Part shown: piece after piece, positions 27,288 to 35,651 of the stretch | Numbering within the stretch: the first letter of the stretch is position 1 | How the letters are laid out: each line of letters starts with the position of its first letter | Source: Myxococcota bacterium | GTDB lineage: Bacteria > Myxococcota > B64-G9 | Length of the DNA: 64,000 nt | Direction of reading: 5' to 3' | Assembly (NCBI GenBank): GCA_022710975.1 | Contig: JAKLGA010000011.1 | Span: 78,678-142,677, forward strand | Translations under genes and position numbers: made by a program | Notes under the pieces: model-generated | What the model saw: the letters and a program-made list of their open reading frames with translations, nothing else | Told to the model about the DNA's origin: nothing | Database searches by the model: none

Positions 27288-28055
27288 ATGCGCCGGATCG
27301 CGTTCATCAACGAGAAGGGCGGTAGCTGCAAGACCACGCTGGCGGTCAACATCGCGGCCTACTTCGCCGGGCAGAAGAAGTCGCGCGTGCTGCTGGTGGA
27401 CATGGATCCCCAGGGCCAGGCCGGCAAGAGCCTGGGCTTCTACGTGCGGGACCTCGCCCCCAACGTGTACGACCTGCTGCTCGACCCCGCGCTCCCGGTC
27501 GAGGCGGTCATCCGGCCGAGCCAGGTCCCCAACCTGGACGTGATCTGCTCGAACAAGCGGCTGTCCGACTTCCCGGTCGAGGCGGCCCCGGCGGCGGATC
27601 GCGAGCGGCGCCTGGCGAAGAAGCTCGAGGGGCTCGGGCGCTACGACTTCGTGCTGGTCGACTCGCCGCCCTCGGCCGGGCTGCTGACCACCAACATCCT
27701 GCTGTCCGTCGAGGAGGTGGTGGTGCCGGTCAACCTGACCTACTTCGCGCTGGACGGCTGCGCGGAGATCGTCGAGAGCGTGGAGCGCATGCGCCGGGAC
27801 TTCGGCAAGGCCGTGCTGGACATCGTCCTGGTCGTGCCGACCCTCTACCGGCCGACCCGCCTGGCCGAGGAGATCCTGGAGAAGCTCCGGACGCACTTCC
27901 CCGAGCACACCGCCCGCACGGTGATCGGCTACAACGTGAAGATCGACGAGGCCCAGAGCCACGGCAAGACCATCTGGGACTACGCCGCCTGGTCGCCCGG
28001 CGCGGCCATGCTGGAGTCGCTGTCCAAGGAGATCTGGCGGGCCAAGCAGCCATGA
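27288..28055 (+). CDS. ParA family ATPase with Cys in the P-loop
   Basis: 255 aa. Deviant Walker A reads INEKGGSCKTTLAVNIAAYF, i.e. KGGSCKTT with Cys in place of the usual Gly before the catalytic lysine. Walker A' LLVDMDPQGQAGKSLGF and the VLVDSPPSAGLLTTN region are intact. KGG-x-CKTT variants form a recognisable deltaproteobacterial subgroup as I recall; the cargo is unknown. No parB or parS lies nearby, so a role in protein or organelle positioning is more likely than plasmid partition. GGGAGGG ends 7 nt before ATG 27288; a GTG at 27282 is too close to it. The next gene overlaps by ATGA. Confidence 0.93.
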   Translation: MRRIAFINEKGGSCKTTLAVNIAAYFAGQKKSRVLLVDMDPQGQAGKSLGFYVRDLAPNVYDLLLDPALPVEAVIRPSQVPNLDVICSNKRLSDFPVEAAPAADRERRLAKKLEGLGRYDFVLVDSPPSAGLLTTNILLSVEEVVVPVNLTYFALDGCAEIVESVERMRRDFGKAVLDIVLVVPTLYRPTRLAEEILEKLRTHFPEHTARTVIGYNVKIDEAQSHGKTIWDYAAWSPGAAMLESLSKEIWRAKQP

Positions 28056-29974
28056 GGACCTGTGTCTGGTGTCTTGTCGCTGGTGTCTGGTCGGGGATCT
28101 CGCTGCTCGGGTGCGGGCAGGGCGAGGAGAGCGGCTGCCCGCAGCGCGCCGAGCTCACCGACCAGGGGCTCGCGCTCAACGGCGCCTGCGGCCGGGCCGA
28201 GCTGCGGCTGCTGCCGGCCGTGCGCGTGCGCGGGCTCTGGCACGGGGCCGGACGCGACGGCGGCTGCGCGCTCGTGCGGGACTCCCCGGCGGGCGTCGAG
28301 CTCGGCTGCCCGGCCGGCGAGGCCGGGCAGGTGCGGCTCGGCGCCGAGGGGCAGGCCTGGCGGGTGCGCCTCCTGGCGGCCCGGGAGACCGTGGTCGAGG
28401 CGCTGGCGCTGGAGGGACCGGCGCGGATCGAGGGCGCCCGCGGCATGCTCTCCAACGGCTTCCAGTCCTGGTCGCAGAGCGGCGCGCTGGCGCTCGGGCC
28501 GCTCGCCACGGACGAGGAGTTGCTCTCCGCGCTCGCCGAGCAGGGCGACGCCGAGACCCTGCGCGGCGGCCAGGAGCTGTCCTGGTGGCTGGGGCACGTC
28601 GGCGGCGGGCGGGCCCACCTGGCGGCGGGGGCGCTGTCCGCCGCGCGGCTGCGCTCCTGGGTGCAGGCCGGCCTCGATCCGCAGGGGGCCCTGTTCGTGC
28701 GGCTGGGCTCGGGCGGGGTGGAGCGGGTGGCGCTCGCGGCCGGTGAGCAGCTGGAGGGGGAGCGCTGGCACCTGGGCCTGGGCGAGGAGCCCACGGGCCT
28801 GCTCGCGGACTACGGCCGGGCGCTGCCCGCCCGGCGGCGGACGGTCGCGGCCGCGCCGGAGCTAGGCTGGAACTCGTGGTACGAGCTGTGGGGCGGGGTG
28901 GACGCGGAGGCCGTGCGGGCGAACGCCGCGGCGGCGCGGCTGGCGCTGGCGGGCTACGCCGGGGGGGCGCCGCTGCGCGTGGTGGTCGACGACGGCTGGC
29001 AGGTGGCCTGGGGGCAGTGGGAGCCCAACGCCAAGTTCCCGGAGGGGCTGTCCGGCCTGGCAGATGAGCTCCGCGGCCAGGGCTTCTCGATGGGCGTGTG
29101 GTTCGCGCCGCTCCTGGTGGACGAGGAGAGCCGGGTGTTCCGCGAGCACCCCGACTGGCTGGTGGGTGGGGCGACCTTCCAGCACGGCCACGGCCTGACC
29201 CACGTCCTGGACGTGACCCACCCGGACGCGGCCGCCTTCCTGGCTGACAGCGTGCGGCGCCTCGTGGGCTGGGGCTGCACGTTCCTCAAGATCGACTTCC
29301 TGTTCGCCGGCACCTACGAGGGCACGCGCCACGAGCCGATGACCGGCATGGCCGCCTTCGCCCGCGCCCTGGCGCTCATCCGCGAGGCGGCCGGCGAGGA
29401 GGTCCTCATCCTGGCGGTCGGCGCCCCGCCCGTGCCGGTCGCGCCGTTCGTCGACGCCTGGCGCTCCGGCGGGGACATCGCCTGGCAGGCGGCCGCGCCC
29501 GCCTGGACCATGGCGGTGAACCAGGCCCGCTCGCTGGCGGCGCGCTGGCCCTTCTGCGAGGCCGTGCTGTGCGATCCCGATCCGCCCATCCTGCGCGCGC
29601 CGCTCGAGCCCGCGGAGGTGGGCTTCGGCGCCTGGGTGGTGGCGCTGGCGGGTGGCGGGCTGTTCCTGTCCGACGATCTGCGCGCGCTGCCCGCCGAGCG
29701 CTACGCCCTCGGCCTGGACGCCGATCGGGTCGGGCTGGCGCTGCGGGGCGCCGCGGCCCGGCCCGAGGATCCGCTGCCCGAGGGGCTGCCCACGCGCCTG
29801 TCGACGGCGGTGGAGGATCTGATGCTGCAGGAGAACAGCCACGCGCTCCCCACGCGCTGGCGCCTGCAGGACGGCCGGCGGCTGGGGCTCAACCTGGAGG
29901 ACGAGGCGCGCGTGCTCGAGGGCGTCAGCGTGCCCGGCCGCGGCGCCGCGCTCCTGCCCTCCGCTCCGCCTTGA
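28052..29974 (+). CDS. Clan GH-D alpha-galactosidase-type glycoside hydrolase, lipoprotein
   Basis: 640 aa. N-terminal lipobox GISLLGC (Cys21), beta-sandwich N-domain (to about 270), then a TIM barrel with VDDGWQ, GMWFAPLL-like SMGVWFAPLLVDEES and the two catalytic aspartates expected for GH36/GH27: the nucleophile in FLKIDFLF (Asp415) and the acid/base in RSGGDIAW (Asp475). The C-terminal beta domain has LGLNLEDEARVL. It would release alpha-linked galactose or a related sugar outside the cytoplasmic membrane. Other GH-D specificities cannot be excluded. The ATG overlaps the parA-like stop. The signal region contains a TGGTGTCTGG-type repeat also seen in the gene at 1-1064. Confidence 0.85.
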   Translation: MRTCVWCLVAGVWSGISLLGCGQGEESGCPQRAELTDQGLALNGACGRAELRLLPAVRVRGLWHGAGRDGGCALVRDSPAGVELGCPAGEAGQVRLGAEGQAWRVRLLAARETVVEALALEGPARIEGARGMLSNGFQSWSQSGALALGPLATDEELLSALAEQGDAETLRGGQELSWWLGHVGGGRAHLAAGALSAARLRSWVQAGLDPQGALFVRLGSGGVERVALAAGEQLEGERWHLGLGEEPTGLLADYGRALPARRRTVAAAPELGWNSWYELWGGVDAEAVRANAAAARLALAGYAGGAPLRVVVDDGWQVAWGQWEPNAKFPEGLSGLADELRGQGFSMGVWFAPLLVDEESRVFREHPDWLVGGATFQHGHGLTHVLDVTHPDAAAFLADSVRRLVGWGCTFLKIDFLFAGTYEGTRHEPMTGMAAFARALALIREAAGEEVLILAVGAPPVPVAPFVDAWRSGGDIAWQAAAPAWTMAVNQARSLAARWPFCEAVLCDPDPPILRAPLEPAEVGFGAWVVALAGGGLFLSDDLRALPAERYALGLDADRVGLALRGAAARPEDPLPEGLPTRLSTAVEDLMLQENSHALPTRWRLQDGRRLGLNLEDEARVLEGVSVPGRGAALLPSAPP

Positions 29975-30005
29975 GGATCCCCGCCCGGCCGCGCGGGGCG
30001 CGGGC

Positions 30006-30599
30006 TCAGGTGGACTCGGGCGGCTCCTGGCCGTCCTTGGTCGTGGGGGGCTTGCGCTTGAGCCGCTGCTCGAGCTCCTCGAAGCGCTGGCGCAGCCCCT
30101 CGAGCTGCTTGGACAGCCCGGGCATGCCGGTCAGCACGCCCTGCACCCGATCGTCGAGCTTCTTCTGCAGCTCGTCGAGGCTCTTGTGGGTGCTGGCGAA
30201 GAACTCGCGCACCTGGCGGCTGGTCTCCTCGACCCGCGTCTCGGACGAGCGCACGATCTTGTCCACCTGGCGCTCGGCCTCCTCCCTCAGGTTCTGCACG
30301 GGCTGGGCCACCTTGCGCTGGAGGAAGTCGGTGATGGTCTCGCCGGAGGTGCGGATGAGATCCTTCAGCACCCCGAGCGGCATGCGCGTCTTGTTCTTCT
30401 TCTGCTCCTCGAACAGGATCTGCGCCAGGGTCACCTCGGTCAGATCCTCGCCGTTGCGGTTGTCCACGATCTGGACTTCCTCGCCCGACTTCACCATGGC
30501 GGCGATCTCGTCGAGGGTCACGTATCGGCTGTCCGCCGTGTCGTAGAGCTTGCGGTTCGTGTAGCGCTTGATCACCCGGGTCTTCTTCTCGTCGCTCAT
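30006..30599 (-). CDS. PhaR-type polyhydroxyalkanoate regulator DNA-binding domain protein
   Basis: 197 aa. Residues 1-60 match the PHB_acc_N DNA-binding domain almost perfectly in pattern: VIKRYTNRKLYDTADSRYVT, LDEIAAMVKSGEEVQIVD and GEDLTEVTLAQILFEEQ. The rest is a charged phasin-like coiled coil (DKIVRSSETRVEETSRQVRE and KQLEGLRQRFEELEQRLKRK). Classical PhaR represses phasin genes and binds PHA granules. No pha genes lie in the window; in deltaproteobacteria this domain is also found without PHA synthesis, so the target is unknown. Good promoter and a leader hairpin lie upstream. Confidence 0.9.
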   Translation of the reverse strand: MSDEKKTRVIKRYTNRKLYDTADSRYVTLDEIAAMVKSGEEVQIVDNRNGEDLTEVTLAQILFEEQKKNKTRMPLGVLKDLIRTSGETITDFLQRKVAQPVQNLREEAERQVDKIVRSSETRVEETSRQVREFFASTHKSLDELQKKLDDRVQGVLTGMPGLSKQLEGLRQRFEELEQRLKRKPPTTKDGQEPPEST

Positions 30600-30622
30600 G
30601 CTCGCCCGCCCGCTTCCTGTGG

Positions 30623-30645
30623 GCTCCCGCGGTTGTCGCGGGAGC
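30623..30645 (-). other. Leader hairpin of the PhaR-type gene
   Basis: Perfect 9-bp stem, GCTCCCGCG / CGCGGGAGC, with a 5-nt loop, between the promoter and the start codon. It could be an attenuation or mRNA-stability element; it may also serve as a weak terminator for readthrough. Confidence 0.4.
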
Positions 30646-30655
30646 GCTGTGGGCA

Positions 30656-30684
30656 AGGTAACAAGCTGCGTCAATTCCTGTCAA
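30656..30684 (-). promoter_or_regulatory. Promoter of the PhaR-type gene
   Basis: Perfect -35 TTGACA (30679-30684), 17-nt spacer, -10 TTACCT (30656-30661) with TG in the extended position. Predicted leader about 50 nt containing the hairpin at 30623-30645. Confidence 0.6.
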
Positions 30685-30812
30685 GTCGGGGCTTAGGACC
30701 GGCGGCGCCGGCGGAATTCGCGTACCGGGGGAGCCCGCCCGGCCTTGATTTCCCAGGCGCCCTGGGAGATGATGACCCGGCCCGATCCCCCGGCAGGGGC
30801 GCAGGTGAAGCG

Positions 30813-33593
30813 TTGATCGTCCACTGCGGACAGTGCAGCACGAAGTTCAAGATCGCGGATGACAAGCTCAACCCGCGCGGGGTGAAGGTGCGCTGCTCCA
30901 AGTGCAAGCACACCTTCCTGGTGATGCCCGACGGCACCACCGTCGCCGACCCTCCGCCCGGCGGAGCGACCGCGGCGCAGCCCGCGCCGCACGCGGCGCG
31001 ACCCGCCTCGGAGCCGCCCCTGCCGCCGCCCCCGCCCATGCCGGCGGTGCTGGCCAACCCTCCGGCCCTCGGGAAAGCAGCCCCCCCCGCCAAGCCGTTC
31101 CCGGCCCCAGCGGTCCCCCGGACGCCGCCTCCGTCCCGGCCGGCCATCCCTCCGCCCGCCCGGCCGGCGGCTCCCGCGCCGACCGCCCCGCCACCCGTGG
31201 CGGACGTGGTCTCCTCCAACCTGCCGGAGCTCATCCGCGACGAGCTGCCCGGCGAGCTGCCCGACGACATCTTCTCCTCGCCGACCAAGGTGGGACCGCC
31301 GCCAGCCGGCTTCGAGGGTTTCGCGGGCGCGGAGCCCTTGCCGCCGCCGCCGCCGGTGCCGGGCCTGGACGTGTTCGGGGATGCGCCCGGGGCGCTGCCC
31401 AAGAATGTGCTGGACCACATCGACCTCGACTCCGACGCCCCCTTGCCCCAGGCCAAGCCCGCGGCGGGCGCGGCCGCACCCAAGCCTCCGCCCAGGCCCG
31501 CGGCGGGCGCGGCCTTTCCCAGGCCGCTCGGCAAGCCCGCGGCGGAGGGGAGCACCAAGGTCGGCCCCCCGCCCTCCCCGGCCACGCCGCCCAGGCCGGC
31601 GTCGAGTCCGAAGCTGGTCGTGCCGCCCAGGCCCGCCTCGAGTCCGAGGCTGGTCGTGCCGCCCATCCCGGCCGCGGGCCTGGACGATCCGTTCGCCGAT
31701 CTGGCGCCCATCGCACCGCCCACCCCGGTGAAGCCTGGGGCGGCGAGAGCCGCCGAGCCCGCGGGGGCCAAGCCCGGCCCGGCCGCGGGCCTGGACGATC
31801 CGTTCGCCGACCTGGCGCCCATCGCGCCGCCCCTGCCGGCCGCGGCCCCCAAGCCGGCCGCGCCACCCGCAAGCGATCCGTTCGCCGATCTCGGCCTGGC
31901 GCTCGGGCCGGCCCCGTCCCCCGGAGCCGCGAAGCCAGCCCCCGCCAAGCCGGCCCCCTCCGCCGGAGAGGACCCCTTCGGCGGGCTCGGCCTCGCGCCG
32001 CCCCCCCCGCCGCCCGCCCGACCCAGGGACAGCGGCCTCTCGCAGCAGGACGGCCTGGACTTCGGCGCCGGCGCGGGGCCCGGGGACAGCCTCGAGCTGG
32101 ATGTGGAGACGGGGCCTGCGCCCGCGCCGCCCCCTCCGCCCCCTGCCCGGCGGCCTGGCGGCCAGGCCCTCGGGGACGGCGGCACCCGCGATGCCTCGGG
32201 CAACATCGACTTCTCGGGCGCGGCGGCCGGTCCGTCGGCAGCCACGAGCGACACGCTCGCGGACGGAGGGGTGCGTGACGCCTCGGGCAACATCGACTTC
32301 GGCGGAGGCGGGGATCCGTTCGAGAACCTCGAGCTGAGCACCGACGCGCCCGCGGGCGCCGCGGCGCCTGCGCCCAGCGCGCGGCCCGGCCCGGCCAAGC
32401 CCGGGGCGGCGAAGACGGCCGCGCCGGGCGCCGGCGGCGAGCTGTTCGACGGGCTGGGCGATCCCTTCGCTGGCACCTCGGCGCCGAAGGCCAGCCCGCC
32501 GCCCCTGCCTCCCTCGGCCGGGGCCGATCTCTTCCCCGAGCAGGCGGCGCCTACGGGCGCGCCCGCCTCGGATCCCTTCGCCGCCCTGGCCGGCCCGGGT
32601 GTGGGCCCGCCGGCGCCGCCGCCGGGCAACGATCCGTTCGCCGCCCTGGACACGTCCTCCCCGCCAGGCGAGCTGGGTGACCAGCTCGGGCCGGGCGTGG
32701 ACGCCGAGGGGCGCATGGTGGGCACGCCCGCGCCCGCCCCGGCGGCGGTCACCAGGGCCTCCGGCGGCGCGCTCGCCACCGCGGCGGTGGAGGCGGTGGA
32801 CAAGGTCTCGCCGCCCGTGAGTCACGCGCCCCAGACCGCGCCGGCCCCCGTGGCGCCCGCGCCGGAGGTGCCCGCGCGGCGTCCCTCGATCGCCTACCGC
32901 CTCGGCTTCGGGCTGCTGCTGGTGGTGATCGTGCTGTTCGTCTTCATCGTCTTCCGCTCGGGCGGGAAGCCCGATCTGACCCAGTGGTCGACCTACGTGG
33001 AGGCCTTCACCGGCCAGGCGGCCGACGAGAGCGCCCGGGGCGATCTCCGGGCCCAGGGGCTGCGCAGCACGGCCTACCCCAACCGGGACGGCCTGCCGCT
33101 GGTGGTGCTGTGGGGCTCGGTGGAGAACTCGAGCGCCGAGGCCAAGCAGGGCGTGAGCGTGCTGGGCCAGCTGCTGGGCGAGGATGGCCAGGTGGCCCGG
33201 GAGCTCAAGGTGCCCGCGGGGGTGGTCTTCACGCCGGAGGAAGTGCACTCCCTCTCGGACCTGGCCTCCATCTCGGCGGCCTACCGGCAGCGGCACGATC
33301 CGGCCCGCAGCGTGGCCCCCGGCCAGTCGCTGGCCTTCATGGTGGTCATGCCCGATCCGCCCGACAGGACGGAGGGGCTGCGCATCCGCGTGCTGGCCTC
33401 GGTGGAGGCGGACCCGATGGCGGGGCTGCCCGCCCTGGCCCCTCCGCCCGACGAGCCGGCCCCCGCGCTGGAGCCGCCGGTCGAGCCGGGCAAGCCACCC
33501 GCCCCGAAGAAGCCCGGGGCGGCCAAGAAACCTCCGGCGGCCGCGGCCAGGCCCGCCCCCGCCGGGGCCGAGGGGCCGGACGCCGCTCCGTGA
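30813..33593 (+). CDS. MJ0042-type zinc-ribbon, proline-rich membrane protein with DUF3426-like C-terminus
   Basis: 926 aa; TTG start with AGGTGAAG 4-5 nt upstream. The first 40 residues are a four-Cys MJ0042 zinc ribbon: (M)IVHCGQCSTKFKIADDKLN and VKVRCSKCKHTFLV. Then about 680 residues of Pro/Ala-rich low complexity with short motifs repeated: DDPFADLAPIAPP three times, further DPFAxL units, and DASGNIDF twice. One transmembrane helix (YRLGFGLLLVVIVLFVFIVF, about 700-720) precedes an extracytoplasmic domain of the DUF3426 type (LVVLWGSVENSSAEAKQGV). The topology puts the zinc ribbon and repeats in the cytoplasm. Such proteins sit next to gliding or envelope genes in myxobacteria; the role here is unknown. 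Confidence 0.85.
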   Translation: MIVHCGQCSTKFKIADDKLNPRGVKVRCSKCKHTFLVMPDGTTVADPPPGGATAAQPAPHAARPASEPPLPPPPPMPAVLANPPALGKAAPPAKPFPAPAVPRTPPPSRPAIPPPARPAAPAPTAPPPVADVVSSNLPELIRDELPGELPDDIFSSPTKVGPPPAGFEGFAGAEPLPPPPPVPGLDVFGDAPGALPKNVLDHIDLDSDAPLPQAKPAAGAAAPKPPPRPAAGAAFPRPLGKPAAEGSTKVGPPPSPATPPRPASSPKLVVPPRPASSPRLVVPPIPAAGLDDPFADLAPIAPPTPVKPGAARAAEPAGAKPGPAAGLDDPFADLAPIAPPLPAAAPKPAAPPASDPFADLGLALGPAPSPGAAKPAPAKPAPSAGEDPFGGLGLAPPPPPPARPRDSGLSQQDGLDFGAGAGPGDSLELDVETGPAPAPPPPPPARRPGGQALGDGGTRDASGNIDFSGAAAGPSAATSDTLADGGVRDASGNIDFGGGGDPFENLELSTDAPAGAAAPAPSARPGPAKPGAAKTAAPGAGGELFDGLGDPFAGTSAPKASPPPLPPSAGADLFPEQAAPTGAPASDPFAALAGPGVGPPAPPPGNDPFAALDTSSPPGELGDQLGPGVDAEGRMVGTPAPAPAAVTRASGGALATAAVEAVDKVSPPVSHAPQTAPAPVAPAPEVPARRPSIAYRLGFGLLLVVIVLFVFIVFRSGGKPDLTQWSTYVEAFTGQAADESARGDLRAQGLRSTAYPNRDGLPLVVLWGSVENSSAEAKQGVSVLGQLLGEDGQVARELKVPAGVVFTPEEVHSLSDLASISAAYRQRHDPARSVAPGQSLAFMVVMPDPPDRTEGLRIRVLASVEADPMAGLPALAPPPDEPAPALEPPVEPGKPPAPKKPGAAKKPPAAAARPAPAGAEGPDAAP

Positions 33594-33597
33594 GCTC

Positions 33598-34347
33598 ATG
33601 GCAGATCAGGAACGACGCGCTCGCTGGCGGAGCTTGCTGCGCAAGCTGCGCAGCCTGCCCGAGCCGGACATGCGCCGCGAGGTGCTGCTCGAGCGGTTCG
33701 ACGCGCTCGAGCCGGAGGGGGTGGCGGACTTCCTGGCCGAGGTGACCGCGGGGGCTGCCCGCCGTTCGGTCAGCCACCTGGTGGCCCTGGAGGCCGCCTC
33801 GGCCGCCATCCTGGCCAGCCAGGCCGAGGCGCGCCGCTACGAGCACCTGGCCGAGGTGTACCGCCTGGCCCGGGAGGCCGGCCAGGCCGCGGTGCTCGAG
33901 GTGCTGGTGGCCGCCCGTCCGCTGCGGGGACCGATCGAGGCCACCGAGGCACACGGGGATCCGGAGCTGACCAAGCTCAGCCTGGGCGAGCGCAAGTACA
34001 TGGCCCGCAGCCACGACCGCCTGCGGCTCGAGCGCCTGCTGCTCGATCCGGAGGTGTCGGTCATCCGCAACCTCCTGCACAACCCCAGCCTGGTCGAGGC
34101 GGATCTGGTGCGCCTGGCCGCGCGCAGGCCGGTGCGCGCCGAGGTGCTGCGGGTGATCTACGAGAGCCCCTGGGGCAAGCGCCACCGGGTGCGGCTCGCC
34201 CTGGTGCACAACCCCTACACCCCCACCGAGCTGGCCCTCAAGCTGGTGGGGGTGCTGCTCGCGCGGGAGCTGCGGAAGGTGGCCGCGGACGGCAACCTGC
34301 ATCCGCTGGTGCGGCAGGCGGCCGCCCGCATGCAGGCGGAGCGCTGA
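33598..34347 (+). CDS. LRV/HEAT-like repeat protein
   Basis: 249 aa, ATG 4 nt after the previous stop, so co-transcribed with the zinc-ribbon gene. N-terminal helices (WRSLLRKLRSLPEPDMRREV) are followed by repeats of the leucine-rich-variant kind: LLLDPEVSVIRNLLHNPSLV and RLALVHNPYTPTELALKLVG, each ending 'NP.TP..L' . Central GERKYMARSHDRLRLERLL is conserved-looking. Cytoplasmic; likely a protein-binding scaffold. I cannot assign a pathway. The tatA gene converges 6 nt downstream. Confidence 0.75.
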   Translation: MADQERRARWRSLLRKLRSLPEPDMRREVLLERFDALEPEGVADFLAEVTAGAARRSVSHLVALEAASAAILASQAEARRYEHLAEVYRLAREAGQAAVLEVLVAARPLRGPIEATEAHGDPELTKLSLGERKYMARSHDRLRLERLLLDPEVSVIRNLLHNPSLVEADLVRLAARRPVRAEVLRVIYESPWGKRHRVRLALVHNPYTPTELALKLVGVLLARELRKVAADGNLHPLVRQAAARMQAER

Positions 34348-34353
34348 CCGGCC

Positions 34354-34596
34354 TCACTCCTGCGGCCCGCCGGGGGGAGGCGCGTCCTCGTCCTCCTCGT
34401 CGTCCTCTTCCTCTTCTTGCTCCTGGTCGGCGGCCAGGGAGGCCGGGGCCGGGGCCGACGAGGCGGCCCGGTGGTGCAGCTTCCAGAGGGCCTTGCCCAT
34501 GGCCGTGGCGATGGCGGGGAGCTTGCCCGCGCCGAAGACGCACAGGGCCACGAAGATGAGCATGACGAACTCGTTGAGGCCGGGGACGGGGACCAT
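34354..34596 (-). CDS. tatA: Twin-arginine translocase subunit TatA/E
   Basis: 80 aa. Short periplasmic N-terminus, one transmembrane helix (LNEFVMLIFVALCVFGAGKL), the FGAGKLP hinge typical of TatA, an amphipathic helix (IATAMGKALWKLHHR), then a disordered acidic tail (QEQEEEEDDEEDEDA) longer in acidic residues than usual. TatA polymers form the Tat pore for folded proteins. tatB/tatC are not in the window. ATG at 34596 with GGGGAC upstream; it may be transcribed from its own promoter between it and the outer-membrane gene. Confidence 0.88.
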   Translation of the reverse strand: MVPVPGLNEFVMLIFVALCVFGAGKLPAIATAMGKALWKLHHRAASSAPAPASLAADQEQEEEEDDEEDEDAPPPGGPQE

Positions 34597-34620
34597 GGGG
34601 CGGGCCGCGCTCGGCTGGGC

Positions 34621-35502
34621 TCAGAAGTCCATGCCGACCAGGAAGTTGAAGATGTTGATCTGCGGGTCGAGGGCGAAGACTCCCTCGACGGCGAACTGGA
34701 AGATGAAGGTGGTCAGGCGCGCGCCGACCATGAAGCGGTGGAACATGTGATCGTCCCAGGACACCTCGTTGTAGACATAGGTGCGCGGCACGTCGGTGGC
34801 AGGATCCACGACCAGGTGCGTGTCCAGCACCACGTGGGACGACGAGTGGACGAACAGCATGTTGTAGCCGGCGTAGGGGGTGAGGGACACCATGCCACCC
34901 AGCCCGAACGGGTGGCTGATGCTCACGTCCCAGCCGCCGGTCGTCAGCTCGAACTCCTTGGGGCCGATGGTGTGGTTGATGGACAGGCGCACGGCGATGT
35001 CAGGCACGAAGAAGAAGCCCTCGTTGAGGGCCCACTTCAGCTCGGCGCCCACCACGAACATCTCGCTCTCGGGGACGTAGGCGAGCTGGGTGCCGATCTC
35101 GAAGGAGAAGGGCAGACCCTTGCGCACGTGCACCCGGGGGATGAACACCACGTCGGCCGGCTTGCCCTCGGTGACCTCGGTCCAGTAGGCCGCGCCGCCC
35201 TCGATCGGCGCCACGGTGCCCTCGAAGCCGATGGCGAAGCCGTTCAGCCCGAGCGTCTCGGCCGGCGCCAAGAACACGGGCGCCGTGATGTGGCCGAGCT
35301 CGATCATCAGGGACTCGAACCGCCCCTGGGCGCAGTCGATCAAGCACTGGGCGGCGTTCGGGTCCGTGCTGCAGGTGTCCTCGCACTGGCCGCTGAAGTA
35401 CCGTCCCAGGTTGAAGTCGTACCGCGAGGCCTGGGCGTTCGCCCCGACGAGGCTCGCCAGGAGCCCGGCGGTCACCGCGATGGCGCGAAGTCGGGCGTTC
35501 AT
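34621..35502 (-). CDS. Outer-membrane beta-barrel-type secreted protein
   Basis: 293 aa with a Sec signal (IAVTAGLLASLVGANAQA). After a small Cys-rich part (CEDTCSTDPNAAQCLIDC, four Cys) come amphipathic beta strands with aromatic ends typical of a barrel: FSFEIGTQLAYVPES, FVVGAELKWALNEG, GGMVSLTPYAGYNMLFV, VGARLTTFIFQFAVEG and a terminal Phe (FNFLVGMDF), the usual outer-membrane insertion signal. No known porin family recognised. AGAGGTACGCGG precedes the ATG at 35502; the promoter at 35557-35586 is one of the best in the window. Confidence 0.85.
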   Translation of the reverse strand: MNARLRAIAVTAGLLASLVGANAQASRYDFNLGRYFSGQCEDTCSTDPNAAQCLIDCAQGRFESLMIELGHITAPVFLAPAETLGLNGFAIGFEGTVAPIEGGAAYWTEVTEGKPADVVFIPRVHVRKGLPFSFEIGTQLAYVPESEMFVVGAELKWALNEGFFFVPDIAVRLSINHTIGPKEFELTTGGWDVSISHPFGLGGMVSLTPYAGYNMLFVHSSSHVVLDTHLVVDPATDVPRTYVYNEVSWDDHMFHRFMVGARLTTFIFQFAVEGVFALDPQINIFNFLVGMDF

Positions 35503-35556
35503 CCGCGTACCTCTAAGAGCTGGAGAAGAAAAAACAAATGGCCTATTTTGGGGGTC

Positions 35557-35586
35557 AACCTAGCACCTGCGTGCCCGATCTGTCAA
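35557..35586 (-). promoter_or_regulatory. Promoter of the outer-membrane protein gene
   Basis: TTGACA (35581-35586), 15 nt, then extended -10 TGCTAGGTT (35557-35565). The leader of about 45 nt includes an A/T-rich stretch unusual for this genome. Confidence 0.6.
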
Positions 35587-35651
35587 GGTTTCTGGCCACC
35601 CGCCGGAAATTCGGATAGATTCGAGCCCGATCCCCAGGACGGAGGTGGAGC

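Noticed and set aside
27288-28055. Chromosome- or plasmid-partition locus (parABS)
   Set aside because: No ParB homologue or parS-like palindromes nearby and the ParA is a variant type; no replication gene or iteron is visible.
30671-33599. Very long minus-strand open frames (up to 968 aa) opposite the zinc-ribbon gene
   Set aside because: They mirror the proline/alanine-rich coding strand, have no ribosome sites or recognisable domains, and the plus-strand frame has a zinc ribbon, a membrane helix and DUF3426-like sequence.
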